From assembly GCF_021440085.1 (NCBI RefSeq), contig NZ_JAKCPW010000009.1:124001-188000 (forward strand): a stretch of DNA of 64,000 nucleotides, read 5' to 3'. A program made the translations under genes and the position numbers. A model generated the notes under the pieces. It saw only the letters and a program-made list of their open reading frames with translations. It was not told where the DNA came from and did no database searches. Below are positions 53,370-61,064 of the stretch, piece after piece. Positions within the stretch are counted from its first letter, which is position 1. Every line of letters starts with the position of its first letter. The DNA is from Dyadobacter sp. CY261. Its GTDB lineage: Bacteria; Bacteroidota; Bacteroidia; Cytophagales; Spirosomataceae.

Positions 53370-53708
53370 TTCGATACGCTTTGAAAGCAAGTATAACCAT
53401 AGTTTCCCGAACACGGAAGCCCTTACAGAAAACTCCCAAGCCCTGATACCATCGTATATATCCCTTCAATACAAATAATACAATGTAAAGGGCCATTGTC
53501 GTCCCGCTTATTACTCCGGACCAGACATTATTATATTATTAAGATTCAAAACCAAAAGTTTCAAATACTTTAATAATCTTTAATTTTGTTTAAATAATTT
53601 AATTTCGTTTTGTTTGTGTGGCTTTTAGTATAAAATATATAATGATTTTTATTCTAATTATCCCAAACAAGCCAGAACAATCCGACGCTACTTTATATTC
53701 CTAACCCC
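53370..53708. promoter_or_regulatory. Divergent promoter region between deoR and the permease
   Basis: 339 nt, very AT-rich from 53520 on. TAATTTTG at 53581-53588 matches TAnnTTTG for the rightward operon, giving a leader of about 115 nt. Imperfect CCCTT/AAGGG arms lie at about 53462-53492. No clear DeoR operator can be named. Confidence 0.45.
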
Positions 53709-54935
53709 ATGATACCAACAACATCTCTCGACCGAATCGGGCTGCCCAGGCATCTCGCCTGGGGCTACCTGGGCATCCTGATCTTCATGATGGGTGACGG
53801 CGTGGAACAAGGCTGGCTCAGCCCCTACCTCCTCGACCGCGGCATGACTATCCAGCAATCCGCGTCGTTATTTACTGCTTACGGCATTACCATTGCCATT
53901 TCGTCCTGGTTTTCGGGAGTATTGGCCGAAGGATATGGGCCACGCAGGGCCATGCTGATGGGGATCCTGCTGTATGTCATCGGCACAGTGGGCTTCGTTG
54001 GGTTGGGCATGGAATCGCTTAACTTCCCGGTTATGCTGCTCACCTATGCCATTCGGGGGTTCGGGTATCCGTTGTTTGCATATTCTTTCCTGGTCTGGAT
54101 CACTTACCGGACGCCGGAGAATGCATTGGGGCGCGCCGTAGGCTGGTTTTGGTTTGTATTTACGGGCGGGCTCAATGTGTTTGGCGCCTATTATTCTAGC
54201 TGGGCCATTGATAGGATCGGGTACCAAAACACGCTTTGGAGCTCTATATTCTGGGTTTCCGTCGGTGCGTTCTTTGCATTGGTTTTGAATAAAGACCAGT
54301 TCCATTCCACCGGCGAAACCGTTGGTAAGGCGAAAGAGCTGCTAAAAGGCTTTACAATCATTCAAGAAGAACCAAAAGTACTTATGGGTGGAATCGTCCG
54401 TGTGATCAACACCACTGCACAATTCGCATTTCCGGTATTCCTGCCTACCTACATGGCTGAGTATGGCCTGTCCACCCAGGAATGGTTATGGATATGGGGC
54501 ACCATTTTCACCAGTAATATCATTTTCAACCTCATTTTCGGCTTCGTCGGCGACCGGCTGGGCTGGCAAAACACCATCATGTGGTTTGGCGGATTCGGGT
54601 GCGGCATCAGTACATTACTTTTTTACTATTCGCCAGCCCTTTTCAACGGTAATTTCTGGCTGATACTGATTCCCGGCATTCTCTGGGGCGGATTGCTGGC
54701 CGGTTATGTCCCACTTTCAGCATTGGTACCATCATTAGTTAAAGAAGAAAAAGGCGCCGCCATGGCAATCCTGAACCTGGGGGCTGGACTTCCCGTATTC
54801 ATCGGGCCCGCAATCGTAGGTCTTTTTATCGGATCAATAGGCACCGAAGGTGTCGCATGGACGCTGGCGGCACTGTACTTCGTCAGCGCTGTACTTACCA
54901 AGTTCATTACGTTGCCGCAGAAGAGTGGCATTTGA
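53709..54935 (+). CDS. MFS transporter, polyol permease-like
   Basis: A 408-residue, 12-helix major facilitator. LAWGYLGILIFMMGDGVEQGWLSPYLL at the start closely resembles ribitol/arabitol permeases (RbtT/DalT group). The A-loop has GVLAEGYGPRRAM between helices 2 and 3. It probably imports a sugar alcohol or sugar acid for the genes that follow. Its operon partners are a dehydrogenase and two FGGY kinases, the usual companions of polyol uptake. Confidence 0.88.
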   Translation: MIPTTSLDRIGLPRHLAWGYLGILIFMMGDGVEQGWLSPYLLDRGMTIQQSASLFTAYGITIAISSWFSGVLAEGYGPRRAMLMGILLYVIGTVGFVGLGMESLNFPVMLLTYAIRGFGYPLFAYSFLVWITYRTPENALGRAVGWFWFVFTGGLNVFGAYYSSWAIDRIGYQNTLWSSIFWVSVGAFFALVLNKDQFHSTGETVGKAKELLKGFTIIQEEPKVLMGGIVRVINTTAQFAFPVFLPTYMAEYGLSTQEWLWIWGTIFTSNIIFNLIFGFVGDRLGWQNTIMWFGGFGCGISTLLFYYSPALFNGNFWLILIPGILWGGLLAGYVPLSALVPSLVKEEKGAAMAILNLGAGLPVFIGPAIVGLFIGSIGTEGVAWTLAALYFVSAVLTKFITLPQKSGI

Positions 54936-54958
54936 GGGGTAATGATAACATTTAGCAA

Positions 54959-55027
54959 TTTGACCGCCGACGACTGACCGCCGATTACAAAGACGGTCAG
55001 CAGTCGGCCGTCAGCGGTCAAAAAAAC
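54959..55027. repeat. Heptad-period inverted repeat before the 2-hydroxyacid dehydrogenase
   Basis: Two arms with 7-nt period face each other: TTGACCG-type units from 54959 and their complement CGGTCAG-type units from 54994, closing with GCGGTCA and a run of A. It can fold into a long imperfect hairpin, but there is no T run. The right arm resembles 16936-16967 upstream of fecR. It fills the gap between permease and dehydrogenase. Confidence 0.7.
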
Positions 55028-55035
55028 ATCCAACC

Positions 55036-56040
55036 ATGAAAATCCTGATCACCGCCCCTTACCACGATAAAGCACGGGCGATTTTAAAAGAACAATTCGG
55101 AGAAATTATTTATAAGCCATGGAAATTGCAGGAACGTGCCTATAACGAGGCCGAGCTCATTGCATTACTCAACGAGACCGGAGCCGAAGCCCTTATTACC
55201 GAGCATGACCACGTTACTGCTTCGGTAATCGCGGCATTTCCTGACCTGCGATTCATCGGCGTGTGCCGCGGGACGCCTTCCAATGTGGCCGTCGATGTGG
55301 CTACTGCGAAAGGAATCCCGGTTTTCAACACACCTGCCCGTAATGCACAGGCCGTGGCGGAAATGTTCATTGCAAACCTCATCAACCTCATGCGCAACAC
55401 GCTCGAAGGCATTGCATGGCTGAAAGGGGAACATTGGGAGGTCGGCGCGCACACCTCCTATTTGCAGTTCAAAGGGAATGAAATCGCCGGAAAAACGATT
55501 GGCATGGTAGGTTTTGGAGCGGTGGGGCAAACAATCGCCAATCTCGTCAAGCATTTTCCCGCCGAGATCCTCTATTATGATCCGTTTTACACCTCCGACG
55601 ACCCGGCTTACGAAAAAGCGAGCCTGGAAGATGTTTTTCGACTCAGCGATATAGTTTCAATTCACTTGCCGGTAAACAGTGATACGGAAGGTATGATTGG
55701 GGAAGAGTTGATCGGATTGATGAAAAAGGATGCGATTTTCGTAAACACCGCGCGTGCCGTCGTAGTGAAACGCGAAGCATTGCTTTCGGCCATCGAAAAC
55801 AATGCGATCCGAGGTGCGATACTCGACGTTTTCGACCATGAACCACCTGACGCGCTCGATTATCGCCTCATTCATCATAAAAATGTAATCGCGACGCCGC
55901 ATATTGCAGGGGCTACTTTTGAGGTGGAAGATCATCATGCCGACATTATGAACAAGGCCCTGCACGACTTTTACAAAGCAGGCAACCGCAACATCCGCCA
56001 GTTGGTGAACCGCGAGGTATTGTCTGTAAAAACCCGTTAA
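55036..56040 (+). CDS. D-isomer-specific 2-hydroxyacid dehydrogenase
   Basis: A 334-residue NAD(P)-dependent dehydrogenase of the PGDH/lactate dehydrogenase type that interconverts 2-hydroxy and 2-oxo acids. The Rossmann motif is GMVGFGAVGQTIA (about 155-167), the catalytic Arg lies in FVNTARAVVVKREAL, the Glu in DHEPPD and the His in TPHIAGAT. PGTPSNVAVD-like CRGTPSNVAVD marks substrate binding. It is followed 10 nt later by the first FGGY kinase. In this context a phosphorylated or free sugar acid is a likely substrate. Confidence 0.92.
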   Translation: MKILITAPYHDKARAILKEQFGEIIYKPWKLQERAYNEAELIALLNETGAEALITEHDHVTASVIAAFPDLRFIGVCRGTPSNVAVDVATAKGIPVFNTPARNAQAVAEMFIANLINLMRNTLEGIAWLKGEHWEVGAHTSYLQFKGNEIAGKTIGMVGFGAVGQTIANLVKHFPAEILYYDPFYTSDDPAYEKASLEDVFRLSDIVSIHLPVNSDTEGMIGEELIGLMKKDAIFVNTARAVVVKREALLSAIENNAIRGAILDVFDHEPPDALDYRLIHHKNVIATPHIAGATFEVEDHHADIMNKALHDFYKAGNRNIRQLVNREVLSVKTR

Positions 56041-56050
56041 TGCACAAACA

Positions 56051-57496
56051 ATGATTTTGAAACAGGCTTATCTGGTGGCTGACATCGGTACAGGAAATGT
56101 GCGGATTGCCATTGCCGACACCTCCGGAACAATGCTCGGTGTGGCGAGCGATGATATGCGGTACGAAAAAGACCATCACTATCCCGAATCCATATTTTTT
56201 GATCCCGACGCCCTTTGGAAACAAATTAAAACTCTTGCCAAAACAGCCCTCGCACAGGCAGGCCCGGTGATGATCGCTGCAATCACCGCTACCAGTCAGC
56301 GGGAAGGCATTGTTGCCATCGACAATGCAGGACGCTCGCTGATTGGCATGCCGAATATCGATCACCGGGGCCGGGAATGGGAAGATGCCACGCCCGACAA
56401 GCATGAGATCTATTTGCTCACAGGCCGCTACCCTACTTCACTTTTCTCAGCATTGAAACTAGTCGGAGTACGCGAGCGCCTCCCCGATTTATGGCAGCAA
56501 GTGTCGACATTCACAAGTATCAGCGACTGGGCGCAATTTATGTTCAGTGGCGTGCTCGGCTATGAGCATTCGCAAGCTTCGGAAACATTACTCTATGACG
56601 TCGCTAGGGGCGAATGGTCGCAAAAGCTCTGTGATGCTTACCGGCTCGAAGCTTCTTTACTTCCACCGCTCGTGCATTCGGCCGCCATATTGGGCAAGGT
56701 GCTGCCTGAGATTTCACAGGAACTGGGTATTGCAGAAACGGTGGACGTGATAGTCGGAGGCTCCGATACGCAACTGGCGATTATGAGTGTTGATCCTTCG
56801 GTGGAAGACGTTGTGATCGTTTCAGGAACAACTACCCCTATTCTCAAAATAGCCGATCATTATGTTACCGACACACAAGCCCGAACCTGGACGAACCGCC
56901 ATACCGACAACGCTAATTTCTTGCTCGAAGCCAATGCAGGCGTAACGGGGCTCAATTATCAGCGTTTGAAAGAAATCTTTTACCCCAACGAACCCTACGA
57001 ACTAATCGAAACTGAGGTAACAGCGATCCGCGACACGCATTGTGTAGCAGCGTTGGGATCACTTCTTGCCAATGAAAAGTCCCCGCTGATCCGGGGCGGG
57101 TTTATCTTTAATACGCCCGTGTCGCATCAATTGGGCCGCGCGCATTTTGTATGGGCAACGCTTTGGGATATTGCGTGCAGCATTGCAGAAAACTACAACG
57201 TGCTCCGCGAAGTAACGCGCCATGACCAGGATTATGTGTGGATGTGCGGCGGCGGTGTTCAAAGCAAGCTGCTGCGACAGTTTATCGCCAATTTGTTAGG
57301 TAAAAAAGTAGTGATCCGTACCAATTACCGGCAGGCATCGGTCTCGGGCGGGGTGGGGATTTGCAACAATGCATTGGGCATCCCCACGGCTTCTCCTGAG
57401 ATGTTGGAAGTGATGGAACCCAATGGAGACGGTGCATATCTCCAATGGTACGACGAATGGAAACAAAGCAGGGAAGTATTTAAAACATTCAACTAG
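56051..57496 (+). CDS. FGGY-family carbohydrate kinase (LsrK/fuculokinase-like)
   Basis: A 481-residue sugar kinase. The N-terminal phosphate loop reads DIGTGNVRIA. ITATSQREGIVAIDNAGRSL and PNIDHRGREW are close to autoinducer-2 kinase LsrK; C-terminal GGGVQSKLLRQFIANLLG and GGVGICNNALG complete the ATP site. The substrate is probably a ketose, polyol or related compound. Autoinducer-2 is an alternative, but no lsr genes are present. It is the first of two adjacent kinases, with a 3-nt gap. Confidence 0.92.
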   Translation: MILKQAYLVADIGTGNVRIAIADTSGTMLGVASDDMRYEKDHHYPESIFFDPDALWKQIKTLAKTALAQAGPVMIAAITATSQREGIVAIDNAGRSLIGMPNIDHRGREWEDATPDKHEIYLLTGRYPTSLFSALKLVGVRERLPDLWQQVSTFTSISDWAQFMFSGVLGYEHSQASETLLYDVARGEWSQKLCDAYRLEASLLPPLVHSAAILGKVLPEISQELGIAETVDVIVGGSDTQLAIMSVDPSVEDVVIVSGTTTPILKIADHYVTDTQARTWTNRHTDNANFLLEANAGVTGLNYQRLKEIFYPNEPYELIETEVTAIRDTHCVAALGSLLANEKSPLIRGGFIFNTPVSHQLGRAHFVWATLWDIACSIAENYNVLREVTRHDQDYVWMCGGGVQSKLLRQFIANLLGKKVVIRTNYRQASVSGGVGICNNALGIPTASPEMLEVMEPNGDGAYLQWYDEWKQSREVFKTFN

Positions 57497-57499
57497 GCC

Positions 57500-58957
57500 A
57501 TGCATTCATATTTTGTAGGAATAGACGTCGGGACCCAGGGGGTGCGCGTGGTATTGCTCGATGATTCCGGCAGCCCAATGGGCAGCAGCGAAAGGGTGTT
57601 CCCGCTTACCACCGGTTCCCGCGAGGAGCAATCGCCTGCGATGTGGTGGAAATCTGCATTGGAATGCCTGCAAAACCTGCTGGTTTCGGTTAAAGGGAAT
57701 ATTGATTTGAATTGTGTCAAAGCGGTTTCAGTCACCTCCACATCTGGCACGGTTATTCCACTCGACGAAAACAATGAGCCGCTGCACAATGCGCTGATGT
57801 ACAGCGATACCCGCCCGGCTGCGGAGGGAAAGCTATGCCGGGAAACAGCGGAACGCTATCGCCCCAATGGCTACACCGGTTTCAATGCATCGAGCGGCTT
57901 GTCCAAAATGGTTTGGTTTGTCAACCACATCCCCGAAAAAGCAGCCAGGATCAAAACCTGGATTCATGCTACGGATTTTATCATTGGAAAACTTTGCGGC
58001 GATTACTCGGTTACCGATTATACCAATGCATTGAAATCCGGCTTTGACGTGGGAACCAGTGAATGGCCTTCCTACCTGGCGAAACATCTGCCGGTCCGAA
58101 AAGAATGGCTGCAAAAAGTGGTTCCCTCGGGTACGCCGATCGGCACGTTGCTTCCTGCGTTAAGTGAGAGGTTGGGACTAAACCAAATACAGGTAATCGC
58201 TGGAATGACAGACGGTTGTGCATCACAGGTCGCTTCCGGTGCGGTACAGCCCGGTGATTGGAATACTACCATTGGGACCACACTCGTCATCAAGGGTGTG
58301 ACAACCCGGGAAGTACGCGATCCTGAGGGCAGGCTATACAACCACCGCCATCCCGAAGGCTACTGGATGCCGGGCGGCGCGGGCAATATCGGTGCGGACT
58401 GGGTTTCCGCAGACTTCACCCACGACCTTCCCGCATTGACCATAGCAGCAACCAAACTGATCCCTACCGGACTGATCGCCTACCCCCTGTTGCAGCAAGG
58501 AGAACGTTTTCCCTTCATTGCGCCGCAAGCACGCGGTTTTACACCCGAGCGCACCACTCGCGAAGCTCTTTTTACTGCTAATATGGAAGGGGTCGCATTC
58601 ATTGAGCGGTATGCCTATGAAATGATCGAAAGTCTTTCGGGCGAAGATGTAAGGTCAATTTATACGGCTGGCGGCGGCAGTAACAGCGATGTGTGGCTGA
58701 CGATCCGCGCTAATGTCCTCAACCGGCCCATCCACAAATGTGCTCATGTAACGGGCGCGGCAGGTGCGGCCATTGTCGCTGCGGCGGGTTTACACTTCGG
58801 GACGCTTACCAAAGCAGTCGGAGCGATGACCCGCATTGAAAAGACAATCCAGCCGGAACCAGCGCTTGTAAAAGCTTATGAGCAACAATACCAGATTTTT
58901 ATTCAAACTTTAACCGAAAAAGGTTTTATCGCCGGGCGTGTGCTCGTAACCCATTGA
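57500..58957 (+). CDS. FGGY-family carbohydrate kinase (ribulokinase/xylulokinase-like)
   Basis: A 485-residue sugar kinase with GIDVGTQGVRVVLLD (7-21), VTSTSGTVIPLD, DTRP at about 107-110, GMTDGCASQVASGAV and AGGGSNSDVWLTIRANVLNRP. These fit the D-ribulokinase/xylulokinase branch rather than the LsrK-like branch of its neighbour. Two different kinases in one operon suggest two substrates or successive phosphorylation. Its TGA lies 2 nt before the ATG of the phosphatase gene. Confidence 0.92.
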   Translation: MHSYFVGIDVGTQGVRVVLLDDSGSPMGSSERVFPLTTGSREEQSPAMWWKSALECLQNLLVSVKGNIDLNCVKAVSVTSTSGTVIPLDENNEPLHNALMYSDTRPAAEGKLCRETAERYRPNGYTGFNASSGLSKMVWFVNHIPEKAARIKTWIHATDFIIGKLCGDYSVTDYTNALKSGFDVGTSEWPSYLAKHLPVRKEWLQKVVPSGTPIGTLLPALSERLGLNQIQVIAGMTDGCASQVASGAVQPGDWNTTIGTTLVIKGVTTREVRDPEGRLYNHRHPEGYWMPGGAGNIGADWVSADFTHDLPALTIAATKLIPTGLIAYPLLQQGERFPFIAPQARGFTPERTTREALFTANMEGVAFIERYAYEMIESLSGEDVRSIYTAGGGSNSDVWLTIRANVLNRPIHKCAHVTGAAGAAIVAAAGLHFGTLTKAVGAMTRIEKTIQPEPALVKAYEQQYQIFIQTLTEKGFIAGRVLVTH

Positions 58958-58959
58958 CC

Positions 58960-59562
58960 ATGCTTCAAGTTTATCTGCTCCGCCACGGGGAAACTTTCTG
59001 GAATGCCGACGGCAACCGTTACTGCGGCGTCACCGATATTGGATTGACCCAAAAAGGCCTCCAACAGGCTCACCTGGCAGCAACTTTACTGAAAGATGTC
59101 CAGTTCGACGCCGTTTACACTTCACCCTTGCAACGGGCGCATCAGACTGCCACTATCGCATCCGGCAATTACCCGCAGATCACGGTCGACCAGCGATTGA
59201 TCGAAGCCTCATTTGGTGAATGGGAAGGTAAAACAAGGGAGCAGTTCATCGCCGAAAACCCGGCCCTGTGGGAAGCCTGGGCACAGGAACCCGACTATGC
59301 AAGAGCAGGCGGAACAGGCGAAACGGCCATCGAGATCGTGACGCGCGTCGATGATTTTTTCAATGAAATTCTACAAAAACATCCTGACGGCACCGTGCTC
59401 GTAGTTGCGCACAATGCGGTGAACCGTTTCTATATGGCCTGGAAACTGGGTATGCCGCTTAAAAATTACAGGCAGATTGTCCAGGAAAACTCTTCGGTAA
59501 CTTTGTTCAGCCTGGATCCGCAGGGTGAATTCAGTCTCTTAAAACTCAACTGCCGTTCCTAA
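58960..59562 (+). CDS. Histidine phosphatase family protein (PGM-like)
   Basis: A 200-residue branch-1 histidine phosphatase: LLRHGETFWN (catalytic His in RHGE), YTSPLQRAHQTA, EASFGEWEGKT and VVAHNAVNRF with the second His. The size and motifs fit CobC/GpmB-like phosphatases acting on small phosphate esters rather than true phosphoglycerate mutase. Next to two sugar kinases it probably removes phosphate from a pathway intermediate. The frame extends to a TTG at 58954 in the previous gene; the ATG at 58960 is preferred. Confidence 0.9.
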   Translation: MLQVYLLRHGETFWNADGNRYCGVTDIGLTQKGLQQAHLAATLLKDVQFDAVYTSPLQRAHQTATIASGNYPQITVDQRLIEASFGEWEGKTREQFIAENPALWEAWAQEPDYARAGGTGETAIEIVTRVDDFFNEILQKHPDGTVLVVAHNAVNRFYMAWKLGMPLKNYRQIVQENSSVTLFSLDPQGEFSLLKLNCRS

Positions 59563-59573
59563 TTCTAACATTC

Positions 59574-60512
59574 ATGAAAAAGAACTTCTCAAATCCATTG
59601 CTGATAACCGCGTTGCTCGCATTCGGCGGACAAATTACAAGCTTCGCACAAGACAAGCTCAATGTCCTGAAAATCAAGACAGCGAAAGATCTGCATGCTT
59701 ATTTTCAATACACCGGCAACGACGTCATGCTGATCACCGGCCACCGCGGCGGAATGGTGAAAGGTTTTCCGGAAAATTCCATTGCTACTTTTGAAAATAC
59801 ATTAAAACACACCCCGGCATTCTTCGAAATCGACCCACGGCTAACCAAAGACAGCGTAATGGTACTCATGCACGACGCTACACTCGACCGTACGACTACA
59901 GGCACCGGCAAGCTATCGGATTACACCTATGAAGAGTTGAAAAAATTCAGATTGAAAGACGCCGAAGGCAATATCACCGATTTCCCGATCCCGACATTAT
60001 CCGAAGTCATCGAATGGGCGCGCGGGAAAACCATCCTCAACCTCGATCATAAAGATGTGCCGCTCGCGATGACCGCCGCATTGATCAAAAAGCATAAAGC
60101 AGATGCATTTGTGATGCTCACCGTCCACAGCGCCTCAGAAATGCAATATTATTTGTCCCAAAACAAAAACCACACCTTCTCGGCATTCGTCCGCAACAAA
60201 AAGGAGTATGAGGATTACGAGAAAGCAGGTGTCCCTTTTAACCAGATGATCGCCTACATCGGTCCGCATGTGAAGCCTGAGAATAAGGAGTTATATGCAT
60301 TACTGAACAAAAAAGGCACGATGTGTATGATTTCGGCGGCATCTTCCTACGACAAGCTCAAAACAGCCGAAGAACGCAAAGCGGCCTACCTGGCCATCGC
60401 CAAAGACGGTGCTTCAATCCTTGAATCGGATCTGCCTATTGAAGCAGCCGAAGCCGTAAGAGCGTATGCACAGAAAAGCAGTCCGAAGCAGCAGTTTTTT
60501 GGCAAAAAGTAG
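59574..60512 (+). CDS. Exported glycerophosphodiester phosphodiesterase (GDPD)
   Basis: A 312-residue GDPD-family hydrolase with a signal peptide (to TSFAQ). Catalytic and metal residues are visible: GHRGG (about 58), PENS, FEIDPRLTKD and MHDATLDRTT. Such enzymes split glycerophosphodiesters into glycerol 3-phosphate and an alcohol. As an exported enzyme at the end of the polyol cluster, it may release the polyol that the permease imports, for example from glycerophospho-polyols or teichoic acid fragments (inference). A terminator follows. Confidence 0.92.
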   Translation: MKKNFSNPLLITALLAFGGQITSFAQDKLNVLKIKTAKDLHAYFQYTGNDVMLITGHRGGMVKGFPENSIATFENTLKHTPAFFEIDPRLTKDSVMVLMHDATLDRTTTGTGKLSDYTYEELKKFRLKDAEGNITDFPIPTLSEVIEWARGKTILNLDHKDVPLAMTAALIKKHKADAFVMLTVHSASEMQYYLSQNKNHTFSAFVRNKKEYEDYEKAGVPFNQMIAYIGPHVKPENKELYALLNKKGTMCMISAASSYDKLKTAEERKAAYLAIAKDGASILESDLPIEAAEAVRAYAQKSSPKQQFFGKK

Positions 60513-60575
60513 CCCAAGAGACGTTTCCAACAATACATGTTATCGTAAAAAGCCCTGTACAACCACCTGGCGGCC

Positions 60576-60598
60576 CGGACAAACCGTGTCCGCTTTTG
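60576..60598 (+). terminator. Intrinsic terminator after the GDPD gene
   Basis: CGGACA (60576-60581) and TGTCCG (60587-60592) form a 6-bp stem with a 5-nt loop, followed by CTTTTG. Confidence 0.65.
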
Positions 60599-60667
60599 AA
60601 CAGAGCTCTTTTGTAAAATATGCCTAAATTGAATGCAAATACGATTTTGAAATCTTGGCAAGATATT

Positions 60668-60689
60668 TTACATACAGAAATAGATGTAA
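60668..60689. promoter_or_regulatory. Candidate PadR operator
   Basis: TTACAT (60668-60673), 10 nt, then ATGTAA (60684-60689): a perfect inverted repeat ending 18 nt before the PadR start. ATGT/ACAT half-sites spaced 8-10 nt are typical of PadR regulators, which often repress their own operon. Confidence 0.6.
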
Positions 60690-60707
60690 TAACTCCGAAC
60701 ATATTGT

Positions 60708-61061
60708 ATGAGACGAAGCGATCTGGGTGAATTTGAAGAAATCGTATTGCTGGCGGTGGCCGCACTGGCACCGGGAGCCTATTCGGTGAGTGTTGCCGAA
60801 GAGCTTGAAAACGAAACCGGGCAGGTAGTCAGCACCGGTGCGGTGCACGCGGCATTGCAACGGCTGGAACAGAAGGGTTACCTGAGCTCGCACCTGGGAG
60901 AGGCCACGCAGGAGCGTGGGGGCAGGCGCAAGCGGCTATTTACCGTTACCGCTTATGGCGGCAAAATCCTGCACGAAGCGCGTTCTGTACGAAACAGCCT
61001 CTGGAACCGCATTAGCCCCGCGGAATTGTCAAATATGGGACTCGATTTTTCAAACAGCTGA
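60708..61061 (+). CDS. PadR-family transcriptional regulator
   Basis: A 117-residue winged-helix repressor: LGEFEEIVLLAVAAL at the start, ALQRLEQKGYLSSHLG recognition helix and wing, then RRKRLFTVTAYGGKIL. It belongs to the short PadR subgroup found next to FtsX-type permeases with a PadR-linked N-terminal domain, exactly the gene 3 nt downstream. It probably represses that permease in response to a membrane or antibiotic signal. Confidence 0.93.
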   Translation: MRRSDLGEFEEIVLLAVAALAPGAYSVSVAEELENETGQVVSTGAVHAALQRLEQKGYLSSHLGEATQERGGRRKRLFTVTAYGGKILHEARSVRNSLWNRISPAELSNMGLDFSNS

Positions 61062-61064
61062 CCG

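Noticed and set aside
54959..55027. Long hairpin before the dehydrogenase as an intrinsic terminator
   Set aside because: The arms pair well, but the downstream run is A rather than T on the coding strand. It is better described as a repeat inside an operon.
56051..57496. Autoinducer-2 kinase LsrK of an lsr operon
   Set aside because: The kinase resembles LsrK in two motifs, but no LsrR, LsrF, LsrG or Lsr transporter is present; a general FGGY kinase call is safer.
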